In this document: positions 53,877 to 62,033 of the stretch, piece after piece | Position numbering within the stretch: position 1 is the first letter of the stretch | Layout: each line of letters begins with the position of its first letter | Assembly (NCBI GenBank): GCA_047600605.1 | Contig: JASGKK010000003.1 | Span: 372,001 to 436,000, forward strand | DNA: 64,000 bases | Direction of reading: 5' to 3' | From: CAYMZZ01 sp047600605 | Lineage (GTDB): Bacteria; Bacteroidota; Bacteroidia; Chitinophagales; Chitinophagaceae | The notes under the pieces: generated by a model | What the model was told of the DNA's origin: nothing | The model's database searches: none | The model's input: the letters and a program-made list of their open reading frames with translations, nothing else | Program-made: the position numbers and the translations under genes

Positions 53877-55046
53877 ATGAAAAAATTTATTCAGCTACTG
53901 AAAACCGAATGGAAAAGAATCTTTTCCAATAATGTACTGGTGATGATTTTCTTTGGCGCTCCGTTATTATACGGTGTTATCACGATCAACATGTACAAAG
54001 CCGGCAAGGTGACCAAAATGGAAATAGTAGTGATTGATGAAGACAATACGCCTGCCACCGCAAAAATCATTGATGCCCTCAATGAAAGTGAAAGCCTGAA
54101 AATTGCCAAAGTACAATTTGATGCCGGCAATATTGCCCGCGAAATGCCCTCAAAAGAATATGTAGCCGTTATCGGCCTGCCGCATGGTTTTGAAGCAGAC
54201 ATTATGCAAAAGCGTTACCCCGAGGTAATGGTTGATATCAATACCGCTAACCTGGTGACCGCCAATTTTGCCACCCGCGCTATACAAACCGTATTGGGTA
54301 CCATCAATGCAGGCATTGAAATAGAAGCGCTCAAAAAAGCAGGTATGCCGGCCCCGGCAGCGGCACAGCGTTTTGAACCGTTTAAGGTTAACTACAATCG
54401 TTTTTACAATCCTTCGGGCAACTATATGGACCTGATGATACCAGGTATTTTCGGCACCGTTATGCAACAGGTCATTTTGCTGGCACTGGCACTGGTATTT
54501 GCTCGCGACTTTGAAGATGGCTATTTTGGTAAACTGGTAAAAGCCAGTCGTTCCTCGCTGTATCATATCGTTTTAAAGATGCTGCCTTTTGTAGTGCTGA
54601 CGGCCGTGATGTGGGGTGTAGTGGGATTGTTTTACCTGCTGTATAATATTGATATACCGGTATTCTCTTCCGGCATGGTATTGCTGGTAACGGTATTCAG
54701 CCTTGCCTGTATTTTTCTGGGAATGCTTTTCTCTGCAGCCATCCCCAACCAGTTGAAGGCAACCGAACTCCTGATGGTGATCGCCACTCCGTCTTTTTTA
54801 CTGAGCGGTTATACCTGGCCTTTGCAAAGTATGCCTGCGTGGATAAGGGCTATTTCCGAATCGCTGCCGCTGACTCATTTCCTGAGCGGCTTCAGAAAGC
54901 TGGCCGTCTACGGCGGAACGGTGCGCGATATCTATCCGCAACTGACTGCCCTGGCTATTACAGCGCTGATATGCCTTGTAGCCATGATCATTGTACTACA
55001 ACTGAAAATAAGACGCTATAGCAGACTATCTGTAGCTCATGCATAG
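53877..55046 (+). CDS. ABC-2 type transporter permease
   Basis: A 389-residue inner-membrane protein with ABC2 topology: one N-terminal TM (NNVLVMIFFGAPLLYGVITI), a large periplasmic domain, then five TMs (GIFGTVMQQVILLALALVFA; SLYHIVLKMLPFVVLTAVM; and others) and the TATPSFLLSGYTWPLQSMP-like stretch (here VIATPSFLLSGYTWPLQSMP). The start is 53877, after 10 bp from the HlyD stop. No ATPase gene is in this operon, so the NBD must be encoded elsewhere or be shared. Confidence 0.9.
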   Translation: MKKFIQLLKTEWKRIFSNNVLVMIFFGAPLLYGVITINMYKAGKVTKMEIVVIDEDNTPATAKIIDALNESESLKIAKVQFDAGNIAREMPSKEYVAVIGLPHGFEADIMQKRYPEVMVDINTANLVTANFATRAIQTVLGTINAGIEIEALKKAGMPAPAAAQRFEPFKVNYNRFYNPSGNYMDLMIPGIFGTVMQQVILLALALVFARDFEDGYFGKLVKASRSSLYHIVLKMLPFVVLTAVMWGVVGLFYLLYNIDIPVFSSGMVLLVTVFSLACIFLGMLFSAAIPNQLKATELLMVIATPSFLLSGYTWPLQSMPAWIRAISESLPLTHFLSGFRKLAVYGGTVRDIYPQLTALAITALICLVAMIIVLQLKIRRYSRLSVAHA

Positions 55047-55062
55047 ATGTGCATTTAAAGGT

Positions 55063-55089
55063 AAGCCCCGGCCAAGGCCGGGGCTTTTT
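55063..55089 (+). terminator. intrinsic terminator of the TolC-HlyD-ABC2 operon
   Basis: AAGCCCCGGCC is followed after two bases by its exact complement GGCCGGGGCTT and then TTTTA. It ends the efflux operon 17 bp after the permease stop. Confidence 0.93.
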
Positions 55090-55115
55090 AATATAAATAA
55101 AACAGTTGCCGGTAA

Positions 55116-56078
55116 ATGACTGCTACAAGCGGTACCATGCTTTCCATATCTGATCAAAATCGTTTTATTATGAATAGATTTGTTGTTGATATCCCCGCAT
55201 TAGTTGTGGCCAACAATACACAGAATATAAGTACTACGCTGCGCCTGTTTGGGTTGCAGGACTGGCAGCAGCCCTATTTTATTTCGGAAGGTGTGCCATT
55301 AATGCAATATCCTGAAGAAGGCTTCCGCGCCGACTTCTATATTTATGCGATCTGCCTTTCGGGTACAGCCAGCCTTTCGCTGAATGGCGAAAAGATTAAG
55401 CTGGTAAAAGATGATTTTTTTGCGGCAATCCCCTCTACCGCTATCCAGGTATTTGAACACAGTAGCAGTTTCAGACTTAAAATACTCCTGTTTGAACGGG
55501 CATTCCTGTTAAAAAATATTTCAGATACACGGCAACTGGAGCAGCTGGGCTTTTTCAATTATGACACACTCGCTCATATTCACCTTCAAAAGCAGGAAGC
55601 TCTTTTCCTGAAACAAAAGCTGGATGCGATACGTGAGAAGTCGATGACCACAGGATTGTTTCATGACACCATTATACAAAGCCTGCTGATCAACCTGCTG
55701 TTTGAAACGGCCGAACTGTATTTCAAATATATGGGCGAGACAAAAAAGAAGGCCCTGGGAAGTGAAGAGCTTTTGTATATGAAATTTATGAAGCTGGTGA
55801 ACTTCCATTTCAAGAAAGAACAGCAACTCGGATTTTATGCAGAGAAACTGTTTGTTACACCCAAACACCTGATAACAGCATGCAAAAATGTATCAGGGAA
55901 AACACCAGGTATACTGATTGCCGAAACATTACTGGCTGAGGCAAAGCTACTGCTGGCACTGCCTGAGCAGAATATCAGCACTGTAAGTGCCGAACTGGGC
56001 TATAGCTCCGTAGCGGCTTTCAGTAAATTTTTCCGGAAAAATGCGGGCGTTTCTCCTTTGGCGTTCAGAAATGGCTGA
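55116..56078 (+). CDS. AraC-family transcriptional regulator
   Basis: A 320-residue regulator (start 55116; a later ATG at 55170 is also possible). The N-terminal beta-rich ligand domain is followed by the C-terminal HTH pair: QLGFYAEKLFVTPKHLITACK and NISTVSAELGYSSVAAFSKFFRK. It follows the efflux operon after a terminator and could bind the tandem sites at 51431. Confidence 0.88.
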   Translation: MTATSGTMLSISDQNRFIMNRFVVDIPALVVANNTQNISTTLRLFGLQDWQQPYFISEGVPLMQYPEEGFRADFYIYAICLSGTASLSLNGEKIKLVKDDFFAAIPSTAIQVFEHSSSFRLKILLFERAFLLKNISDTRQLEQLGFFNYDTLAHIHLQKQEALFLKQKLDAIREKSMTTGLFHDTIIQSLLINLLFETAELYFKYMGETKKKALGSEELLYMKFMKLVNFHFKKEQQLGFYAEKLFVTPKHLITACKNVSGKTPGILIAETLLAEAKLLLALPEQNISTVSAELGYSSVAAFSKFFRKNAGVSPLAFRNG

Positions 56079-56087
56079 TCTGCCGGG

Positions 56088-57002
56088 TCAATCCATATAG
56101 ATTTCTTGCGGAGGTGGTGTGTGTTTAAAAAAGTCTGTAGGCGTGGTGCCTGAAAAATCGCGGAAGTCTCTGATAAAATGCATCTGGTCATAATAGCCGC
56201 AATCGTGGGCAATACTTGTCCAGCTGAGCCGGAAATTGTTCATCTTAGCTGCAATAGCTTTATTAAACCGGACCACGCGGGCAAACATTTTGGGAGGAGA
56301 ACCTACCTGTTCTACAAAATGGCGTTCAAATGTTTTCATACTCATATTGGCTGTATAAGCCATTTGCTCAACCGAGCAGTTCTCATTGCTTCTGCTCATA
56401 GATGATGACATTGCCAGCATACAGCGGAAGCTGTCTTTCATTTTTCTTTTTGACAATTGTTCCAGCAAAAAAGCTTCGCTGTAATGAACCATTTGAAAAC
56501 TGCTATCAGTCTCCATCAACTTAGTGTGCAGTTCTTTGAGATACCTGTTGCAGGTATAGGCGTCTTCTTCAAAAACATTGGTGAAATGAAATGCGGGAAC
56601 ACCAAACAGGTGATAAAAGCCGGCAGGAGTAAAATAGATGGTAAATAAGCGGGAATATCCGCTGGTTGTTATCAGCCCGCCAAATTGTGTTCCGAGTCCC
56701 GTGATCAGAATAGACGAGTTCATTGTTTCTTCCACCGGATTGATCCCCGGTGCTGCAGGTTTAATAAACCCATATTTTATCTGAGTGAGATTGAATGTAA
56801 TCAGGAATTCATGTGCCGCCACGACCGGACGGATCATTTTACCTCCGGATGCAAACACCTCCCTGTACGCATAGGAGCGTATAAATGGCCGCAGTTGCGG
56901 GCAAGGTCTTATTTCGGTGGTGTTGACCAAAGCCCGGAGATTTGAATCTAATGTAAGAAAATTTGTTACGTCCCCGGAATGACGATTTTGTACTATTTGC
57001 AA
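56088..57002 (-). CDS. AraC-family transcriptional regulator
   Basis: A 304-residue regulator: N-terminal effector domain (ALVNTTEIRPCPQLRPFIRS; EFLITFNLTQIKYGF), C-terminal HTH (CSVEQMAYTANMSMKTFERHF; WTSIAHDCGYYDQMHFIRDF). It is convergent with the other AraC gene, 9 bp apart. Its target is unknown. Confidence 0.9.
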   Translation of the reverse strand: MQIVQNRHSGDVTNFLTLDSNLRALVNTTEIRPCPQLRPFIRSYAYREVFASGGKMIRPVVAAHEFLITFNLTQIKYGFIKPAAPGINPVEETMNSSILITGLGTQFGGLITTSGYSRLFTIYFTPAGFYHLFGVPAFHFTNVFEEDAYTCNRYLKELHTKLMETDSSFQMVHYSEAFLLEQLSKRKMKDSFRCMLAMSSSMSRSNENCSVEQMAYTANMSMKTFERHFVEQVGSPPKMFARVVRFNKAIAAKMNNFRLSWTSIAHDCGYYDQMHFIRDFRDFSGTTPTDFFKHTPPPQEIYMD

Positions 57003-57187
57003 AAATGGTAGCAGAATAAATTCGCAAATCTGTCCTATCAGGTATTTCGGGTCAACTTATGAACCCGCTGGTTATAGCTAATTAATTTTAAAAGAATCTG
57101 TTATCGTACCCTGAATCGTCACTTGCATCCGGTACTATGATCACCCCGTTATCCTTTGGCTGATCTTTCTATCCTTAATCTGCGTAT

Positions 57188-57715
57188 ATGAAAAGAATTT
57201 ACCTCTTTGCCTTTTGCCTCCTATCGGCAATTACCAGTACTGCGCAAATCGCTTCCACGCAACAGTTTTGTCCCTGTCAGTTAAACATGGTTCCGGATAT
57301 AGCACTCCGGGAAATAAAACTACCGGTTGACGCATTGGAGAGACCCGCTATCAATTATCTGCAAAAAAGCAGGAATCAGCAAAAGGCTGCCTGGATATTG
57401 CTGGGATCAGGGGCCGGATTAATTACAACAGCTTTTTTGCTTCCGAAAGGCAGGCTGGTACGTGATGGTATTTGTATCGGTGCATATTGCTCAACGAAGT
57501 ATAAAAATGATGACTTAAAATCAGTCATTCTGGTAGCCGGTACGGCATCCTCAGTGATCAGTATCCCCTTTTTCATCATTTCATCGAAGAATAAAAAAAA
57601 GGCGGGGGCATTAACAATGGTTTTCAAAATGGAAAAGGCAACAGTTTTATCGCGCGGTGCAATAACGGCAAATAGTTTTCCTGTTGCTGCTATACATTTC
57701 AGCCTGGATCAGTAA
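57188..57715 (+). CDS. small membrane-associated protein of unknown function
   Basis: A 175-residue protein with a signal peptide (KRIYLFAFCLLSAITSTA) and two later hydrophobic helices (AAWILLGSGAGLITTAFLLP; VILVAGTASSVISIPFFIIS). It also has a CPC motif (FCPCQ) just after the signal. Short loop GAYCSTKYKNDDLKS lies between the helices. No family recognised. Confidence 0.6.
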   Translation: MKRIYLFAFCLLSAITSTAQIASTQQFCPCQLNMVPDIALREIKLPVDALERPAINYLQKSRNQQKAAWILLGSGAGLITTAFLLPKGRLVRDGICIGAYCSTKYKNDDLKSVILVAGTASSVISIPFFIISSKNKKKAGALTMVFKMEKATVLSRGAITANSFPVAAIHFSLDQ

Positions 57716-57748
57716 AGATTTTTAATCACCATAAAAGTGCAGATATCT

Positions 57749-58222
57749 ATGCGTACCGTTATTTTACTGATAACTTTCTTACTGGCCGGCGGGCAAAACT
57801 TATTTTGCCAGTCAGGCAAATCTGTGTTTGTTGAAATCCTCGGCAATGGGGTTGGAGCATCAATAAATTTTGATGCGCGGTTATCAAAAAGCGACAAAGG
57901 GTTAGGTTACCGGCTCGGTGCTGGCATTTTTCCTGCTACGATTATTAATGCCCCCTTTGTTACTATTCCGGTTGGAATAAACTACCTGGCTGGTCATGCT
58001 CCGCATTATTTTGAAACAGGCGCAGGAGCCACCGTGATGCCGGGGATAAAAGTTTTCTGGGATGATAGTTATCGCGCCAGCGGTGTTTTATTCATTCCCA
58101 ATCTCGGTTATCGCTATGCGCGAAAAAACAAAGGCTTTCAGGGCCGGCTGGGTATTTCTCCCTGGATCGGGAACGGCGGAGTAATCTTTATGGGCGGGTT
58201 TTCTGTGGGCTATCATTTTTAG
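57749..58222 (+). CDS. small outer-membrane barrel-like protein
   Basis: A 157-residue exported protein (ATG 57749; signal peptide RTVILLITFLLAGGQNLFC). Strands alternate: VFVEILGNGVGASINFDARL, GYRLGAGIFPATIINAPFVT and the ending GVIFMGGFSVGYHF, with a C-terminal Phe. This is the pattern of small eight-stranded barrels. It is convergent with the RhuM-Doc gene by 13 bp. Confidence 0.65.
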   Translation: MRTVILLITFLLAGGQNLFCQSGKSVFVEILGNGVGASINFDARLSKSDKGLGYRLGAGIFPATIINAPFVTIPVGINYLAGHAPHYFETGAGATVMPGIKVFWDDSYRASGVLFIPNLGYRYARKNKGFQGRLGISPWIGNGGVIFMGGFSVGYHF

Positions 58223-58235
58223 ACAGGCAGATTGC

Positions 58236-59231
58236 TTAGTTATTATATCCGTTTATGAGGTTTACCACAACCTGTGTCATTACATCTTTTTCATCGGGCT
58301 TACTTTCTGCAATCATTAGCGTGAGCGCTACCAGCGCATTATCTGCTATACGTTTTGACCCATCTTTTCGATAAAGCAGGCCATTTCTTTCAAGAAACCA
58401 CACAAACAGAAAAGCTGCAATTCGTTTATTACCGTCCGAAAAAGAATGGTTTTTGACTACGAAATACAGGAAATTGGCTGCTTTTTCCTCTACACTGGGG
58501 TAAAGATCTGCTCCCCCAAAAGATTGATATATTGTTGCAATCGAACTTTTGAAAGACTCATCCTTTTCATTACCGAACAGGTTGCTACCTCCAAATTTAT
58601 CCTTAAGTCCCTGAATAGCCTTCATCGCTTCATCATAGGTAGCTACAAAAGATGGCTGTCTATGGATGGCTTCTATCGTCAGTGCCCGGTGATCATACCT
58701 GTCCAGTACATCGAGGGCGTATGTATAATCGGTCAGCACTTTGAGCAAGCCATTTGCCTCGTCCGATGTGAGAGGTTTTGATTCCAGCACGTTGCCTAAC
58801 AACCGGACTGTCTGTTTCAGGGCATCCAATTGCTGCGCTTGCTCACTTAATCGTTTTTCATTGAGTGAATAGCCCTTAACGAGATAATCTTTAAGTATAC
58901 TATTGGCCCAGATACGGAATTGGGTGCCTCGCTTGGAATTTACCCGATATCCGATTGAAATAATCAGGTCAAGGTTATAATGCTCCAACTCTCTGCTAAC
59001 CTGCCTTTGGCCTTCCTGTCGAACTGTTCGGAAAACCCGAACAGTTGACTCTTTATCCAACTCACTGGAACTGAATATATTTTTTATGTGTTCACTTATA
59101 TTGGCCTTACTGGAGTCAAACAGCTCGACAATCTGCGCCTGTGTCAGCCAAACCGTATCCTTGTCCAGTGTAACATCAATGGAGGTTAGCCCATCAGGAG
59201 TTTGATAGATGATAATATGTCCGTTTTCCAT
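58236..59231 (-). CDS. RhuM-family protein with C-terminal Fic/Doc domain
   Basis: A 331-residue protein (start at ATG 59231). The N-terminal RhuM (virulence) region: TPDGLTSIDVTLDKDTVWLTQAQ, a helix-turn-helix-like AQIVELFDSSKANISEHIKNIF, and YNLDLIISIGYRVNSKRG with RIWANSILKDYLVKGY. The C-terminal domain has the Doc-type motif HSFSDGNKR at about 262-270, where Doc has Lys for Gly. Doc enzymes are kinases or nucleotide transferases that stop translation. RhuM-Doc fusions are known in other genomes. No separate antitoxin gene is seen beside it. Confidence 0.9.
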   Translation of the reverse strand: MENGHIIIYQTPDGLTSIDVTLDKDTVWLTQAQIVELFDSSKANISEHIKNIFSSSELDKESTVRVFRTVRQEGQRQVSRELEHYNLDLIISIGYRVNSKRGTQFRIWANSILKDYLVKGYSLNEKRLSEQAQQLDALKQTVRLLGNVLESKPLTSDEANGLLKVLTDYTYALDVLDRYDHRALTIEAIHRQPSFVATYDEAMKAIQGLKDKFGGSNLFGNEKDESFKSSIATIYQSFGGADLYPSVEEKAANFLYFVVKNHSFSDGNKRIAAFLFVWFLERNGLLYRKDGSKRIADNALVALTLMIAESKPDEKDVMTQVVVNLINGYNN

Positions 59232-59354
59232 GTCTTTCAAAGTTAACCAGTTTAGTCCTGAAGAGCATGAAGGAGGTGGGCTGATTTATCCGGGGGAGCG
59301 GTCAACTGAGGCACCGGTCCTGGTTAGCAGAATGCTGAATTCCCGTTACACTTA

Positions 59355-60032
59355 TTACATCACATGCTGGTATACGGCAAATAATTTCCAAAACAACATG
59401 CTGTGTTTAAAATCGAATGGTTGTTTTTTGAAATCATTCAGAACAAGATCTATTTTATCTTCCTTCATTTCATAACGCCCCAGCATGATCTCGCGATCGG
59501 AAGTGTAAAGGCCGCTCTTATGCTGGCAAAGGTGAATATTCTCCTGGGTTACTTCTTCAAAGATGAGCACGTCATGCAGCTGGTACTGAGGAAATGATTC
59601 GTGGTGAGGTATATTGGGATTGAAGGTAAGGGCCATCATGTTATGATTATTCGCCTCCGGCAAGACCAGGCGGGGAAAAGCAGCCCAGTCGTTGAAAGCC
59701 AGCTCCTGGTAGCAGCATTTCACATATATATTATCATTAATAAAAGGCACCTCCCGCAGCTGCAGCTTAATGATGTGGTTTTCGTCGGCAATCAGCTTAT
59801 CGCCATTAAATTTCAGAATTTCATTGATAGTGAGGTGCTGGGAAATGAACTGGCCAACGGGTATGCAAAAATAATTGGCAATTTGCATCATCGTCTCGAT
59901 CCGCGGCTCAGCCCTACCCTCCTCATAAGAGGAGATATTGCCCCGGGTAAGGTTAAACAGATCAGCAAAGGCCTGCTGGCTCAAACCCTTTGTAGTACGT
60001 ATTTTCTTGATATTGGCCCCTATCTTGGTCAT
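59355..60032 (-). CDS. XRE-family transcriptional regulator with C-terminal sensor-like domain
   Basis: A 225-residue protein with start ATG at 60032. The HTH is NIKKIRTTKGLSQQAFADLF and LTRGNISSYEEGRAEPRIETM. The C-terminal about 130 residues form a strand-rich domain like the peptidase-S24-type end of LexA/CI proteins (ALTFNPNIPHHESFPQYQLH; GLYTSDREIMLGRYEM). The catalytic Ser-Lys pair of LexA is not apparent. It is divergent from the membrane-stress operon and likely its repressor. Confidence 0.85.
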   Translation of the reverse strand: MTKIGANIKKIRTTKGLSQQAFADLFNLTRGNISSYEEGRAEPRIETMMQIANYFCIPVGQFISQHLTINEILKFNGDKLIADENHIIKLQLREVPFINDNIYVKCCYQELAFNDWAAFPRLVLPEANNHNMMALTFNPNIPHHESFPQYQLHDVLIFEEVTQENIHLCQHKSGLYTSDREIMLGRYEMKEDKIDLVLNDFKKQPFDFKHSMLFWKLFAVYQHVM

Positions 60033-60037
60033 GATTG

Positions 60038-60109
60038 CAAAGATAGGTGTAATTTTTTTTATCTTCAATGCAAATATTTTTTGCATTTTGACAATTTTTT
60101 GTAGATTTG
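60038..60109. promoter_or_regulatory. divergent promoters with a shared perfect inverted repeat
   Basis: Minus strand: TTG (complement of 60066-60068), 20 nt, TATCTTTG (complement of 60038-60045), only 5 nt from the XRE start codon. Plus strand: TTG (60081-60083), 18 nt, TAGATTTG (60102-60109), before the YbjN-like gene. Between them the inverted repeat ATGCAAA-N5-TTTGCAT (60068-60086) touches both -33 boxes, so one bound XRE dimer would block both promoters. Confidence 0.7.
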
Positions 60110-60134
60110 TTCCGTCAAGCTGAAACTAACGCGC

Positions 60135-60527
60135 ATGAATTATATAGATACCATTGAAGATTTCGCCTTAAAGCTGAATTGCAGGATCATCTACAAGAAT
60201 GAGCAGAATGGCATTCTGAAGATCAATAACCAGCCCGATGGCATCCATAACCTGATCATCGGCATCGCTCCGCCTATCCTGATCATGGAACAGTTCCTGT
60301 TTTCCTTCCGGGCCGACAATATGGACATGTTTAAGAAGCTGCTGCAAAAAAACAGGGATACCATACACGGCGCCTTTGTCATCAATGAAGAAGGCGACAA
60401 AGTATTGTTTCGCTATACCATGCAGCTGGGAAGTATCGACTTTAATGAGTTTGAAGGCGCCCTCAATTCACTGGGGCTCCTCCTGAGCGAATATTCGCAG
60501 CAGATCATTGATTTCTCAAAACAGTAA
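60135..60527 (+). CDS. YbjN-like (CesT/Tir-chaperone fold) protein
   Basis: A 130-residue cytosolic protein: the central GIHNLIIGIAPPILIMEQFL, the strand GAFVINEEGDKVLFRYTMQL and the final FEGALNSLGLLLSEYSQQII are characteristic of YbjN/CesT folds, which chaperone or bind partner proteins. It is the first gene of the PspA-flotillin operon; the next begins 45 bp later. Confidence 0.75.
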   Translation: MNYIDTIEDFALKLNCRIIYKNEQNGILKINNQPDGIHNLIIGIAPPILIMEQFLFSFRADNMDMFKKLLQKNRDTIHGAFVINEEGDKVLFRYTMQLGSIDFNEFEGALNSLGLLLSEYSQQIIDFSKQ

Positions 60528-60572
60528 TTACAGATAAAACGGACATTATAAACCTATAAAAAATTATCAGTC

Positions 60573-61283
60573 ATGAACATTTTCAAACGTCTTTTCAGAA
60601 TCGGACAGGCTGAGATTCATGCCGCAGTAGATAAAATGGAAGATCCTGTGAAGATGACGGAGCAGGGTCTGCGCGAACTGCGCCAGGACCTGGCAGAAGC
60701 CACCGAAGCCTATGCACAGGTAAAAGCACTCGCCATCCGCACAGAAAACGACCAGGCTCACTGCCTGCAGGAATCTACCAACTATGCAGAAAAAGCAATC
60801 CTGATCATGCAAAAAGCTCAGGCCGGTCAGGTAGATATGGTAAAGGCCGAACAGCTTGCCCGCGAAGCCCTTTCTCTTCGCAGAAGATTCTACTCCGAAT
60901 CGGAAGAACTTGGTCAGCAGGTGGTCGCACTCCAGCAATCATCGCGCGAAATGCTGCGCAACACCGAGATTCTCAAAGAGAATATGGAGAAGTGGGAGAA
61001 AGAACTGCGCACGCTCAAAGCAAAAGCTAAAGTGAGCAAGGCCACTGAGCAGGTCAACAAACAACTGGCGCAGCTCGACACCAATGGCACGGTGGCCATG
61101 CTGGAACGTATGAAGGCCAAGGTAGAAGACCAGGAAGCCCTGTCGAAAGCCTATGGAGAAATTGCCCGCGACAAAAACAGCCTGAAAGACGAATTAAACA
61201 GTATTTTGAAGGATGATTCCCTGTCAATAGAAAAAGATCTGAAAGCCATCAAAGATAAACTGGGTATCACCGAAAATCAGTAA
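60573..61283 (+). CDS. pspA: PspA/IM30-family membrane-stress protein
   Basis: A 236-residue coiled-coil protein: N-terminal amphipathic helix MNIFKRLFRIGQAEIHAAVD, then DKMEDPVKMTEQGLRELRQD, and continuous long helices to the end. PspA/IM30/Vipp1 is an ESCRT-III relative that forms scaffolds on damaged inner membrane. The next gene begins 5 bp later. Confidence 0.93.
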   Translation: MNIFKRLFRIGQAEIHAAVDKMEDPVKMTEQGLRELRQDLAEATEAYAQVKALAIRTENDQAHCLQESTNYAEKAILIMQKAQAGQVDMVKAEQLAREALSLRRRFYSESEELGQQVVALQQSSREMLRNTEILKENMEKWEKELRTLKAKAKVSKATEQVNKQLAQLDTNGTVAMLERMKAKVEDQEALSKAYGEIARDKNSLKDELNSILKDDSLSIEKDLKAIKDKLGITENQ

Positions 61284-61288
61284 CCACT

Positions 61289-61972
61289 ATGCTAATAAGT
61301 ATCACCGACATTCTATTCCATCCCCTCAGCAATGCGATCATGACGGTACTTGCCGGCATAACCGCTATCTACTGGATATTTACATTCATTGCCGGCGATC
61401 TGTTTGGCGATGCTGATGTGGATGCCGGAGTTGAAGTGGATGGAGCAGATGTAGATACGGATACCGAGACGGATGCCGGTGATTCGGTAGGTGATAAGTC
61501 GGCTTTCCAGAAAGCACTTGAATTTGTTAACATTGGGAAAGTGCCCTTCATGGTAGTTTATTCTACCTTCAAATTCATTGCCTGGATCGTGACACTGACC
61601 TCATCTATTGCTTTTGGACTGGCCAGTTGGGGCTGGAAGTCGATCCTGATACTGATCCCTGTTTTCCTGGTAGCATTTTTCATTACCCGGTATGCAACCA
61701 AACCACTTATCAAAGTTTATCATGCTATGGGATACAATGGCGAAGAAGCACAGGAACTGCTTGGCAGAACTGCCCGTATGAAATCTACCATCTCCGGCAA
61801 TACCATCGGTGCGGCTGAAGTAAAAGTGCAGAGCGATATTATCCGCATCAACGTAAAAAGTAAAACGGGTGATACCATCCCCTACAATGCCGAAGTAATG
61901 ATTGCCGATGAATCGGCTGATAAAAAATTTTACCTGGTTGTACCGGAGATCAACCTTACCAATGTGGTTTGA
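61289..61972 (+). CDS. YqiJ/NfeD-like membrane protein with OB-fold tail
   Basis: A 227-residue protein: TM at about 15-37 (AIMTVLAGITAIYWIFTFIA), an acidic Asp-rich linker (about 40-68), two further TMs (VYSTFKFIAWIVTLTSS; SILILIPVFLVAFFITRY), and a C-terminal beta domain (ELLGRTARMKSTISGNTIG) resembling the NfeD/YqiJ OB fold. Such proteins pair with flotillins, as here. It is 61 bp before the flotillin gene. Confidence 0.82.
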   Translation: MLISITDILFHPLSNAIMTVLAGITAIYWIFTFIAGDLFGDADVDAGVEVDGADVDTDTETDAGDSVGDKSAFQKALEFVNIGKVPFMVVYSTFKFIAWIVTLTSSIAFGLASWGWKSILILIPVFLVAFFITRYATKPLIKVYHAMGYNGEEAQELLGRTARMKSTISGNTIGAAEVKVQSDIIRINVKSKTGDTIPYNAEVMIADESADKKFYLVVPEINLTNVV

Positions 61973-62033
61973 CAAAAACCCTATTTCCTGACAAGTCACT
62001 ATTTCACTTAAACCTTAAAACAAACATCAAACT

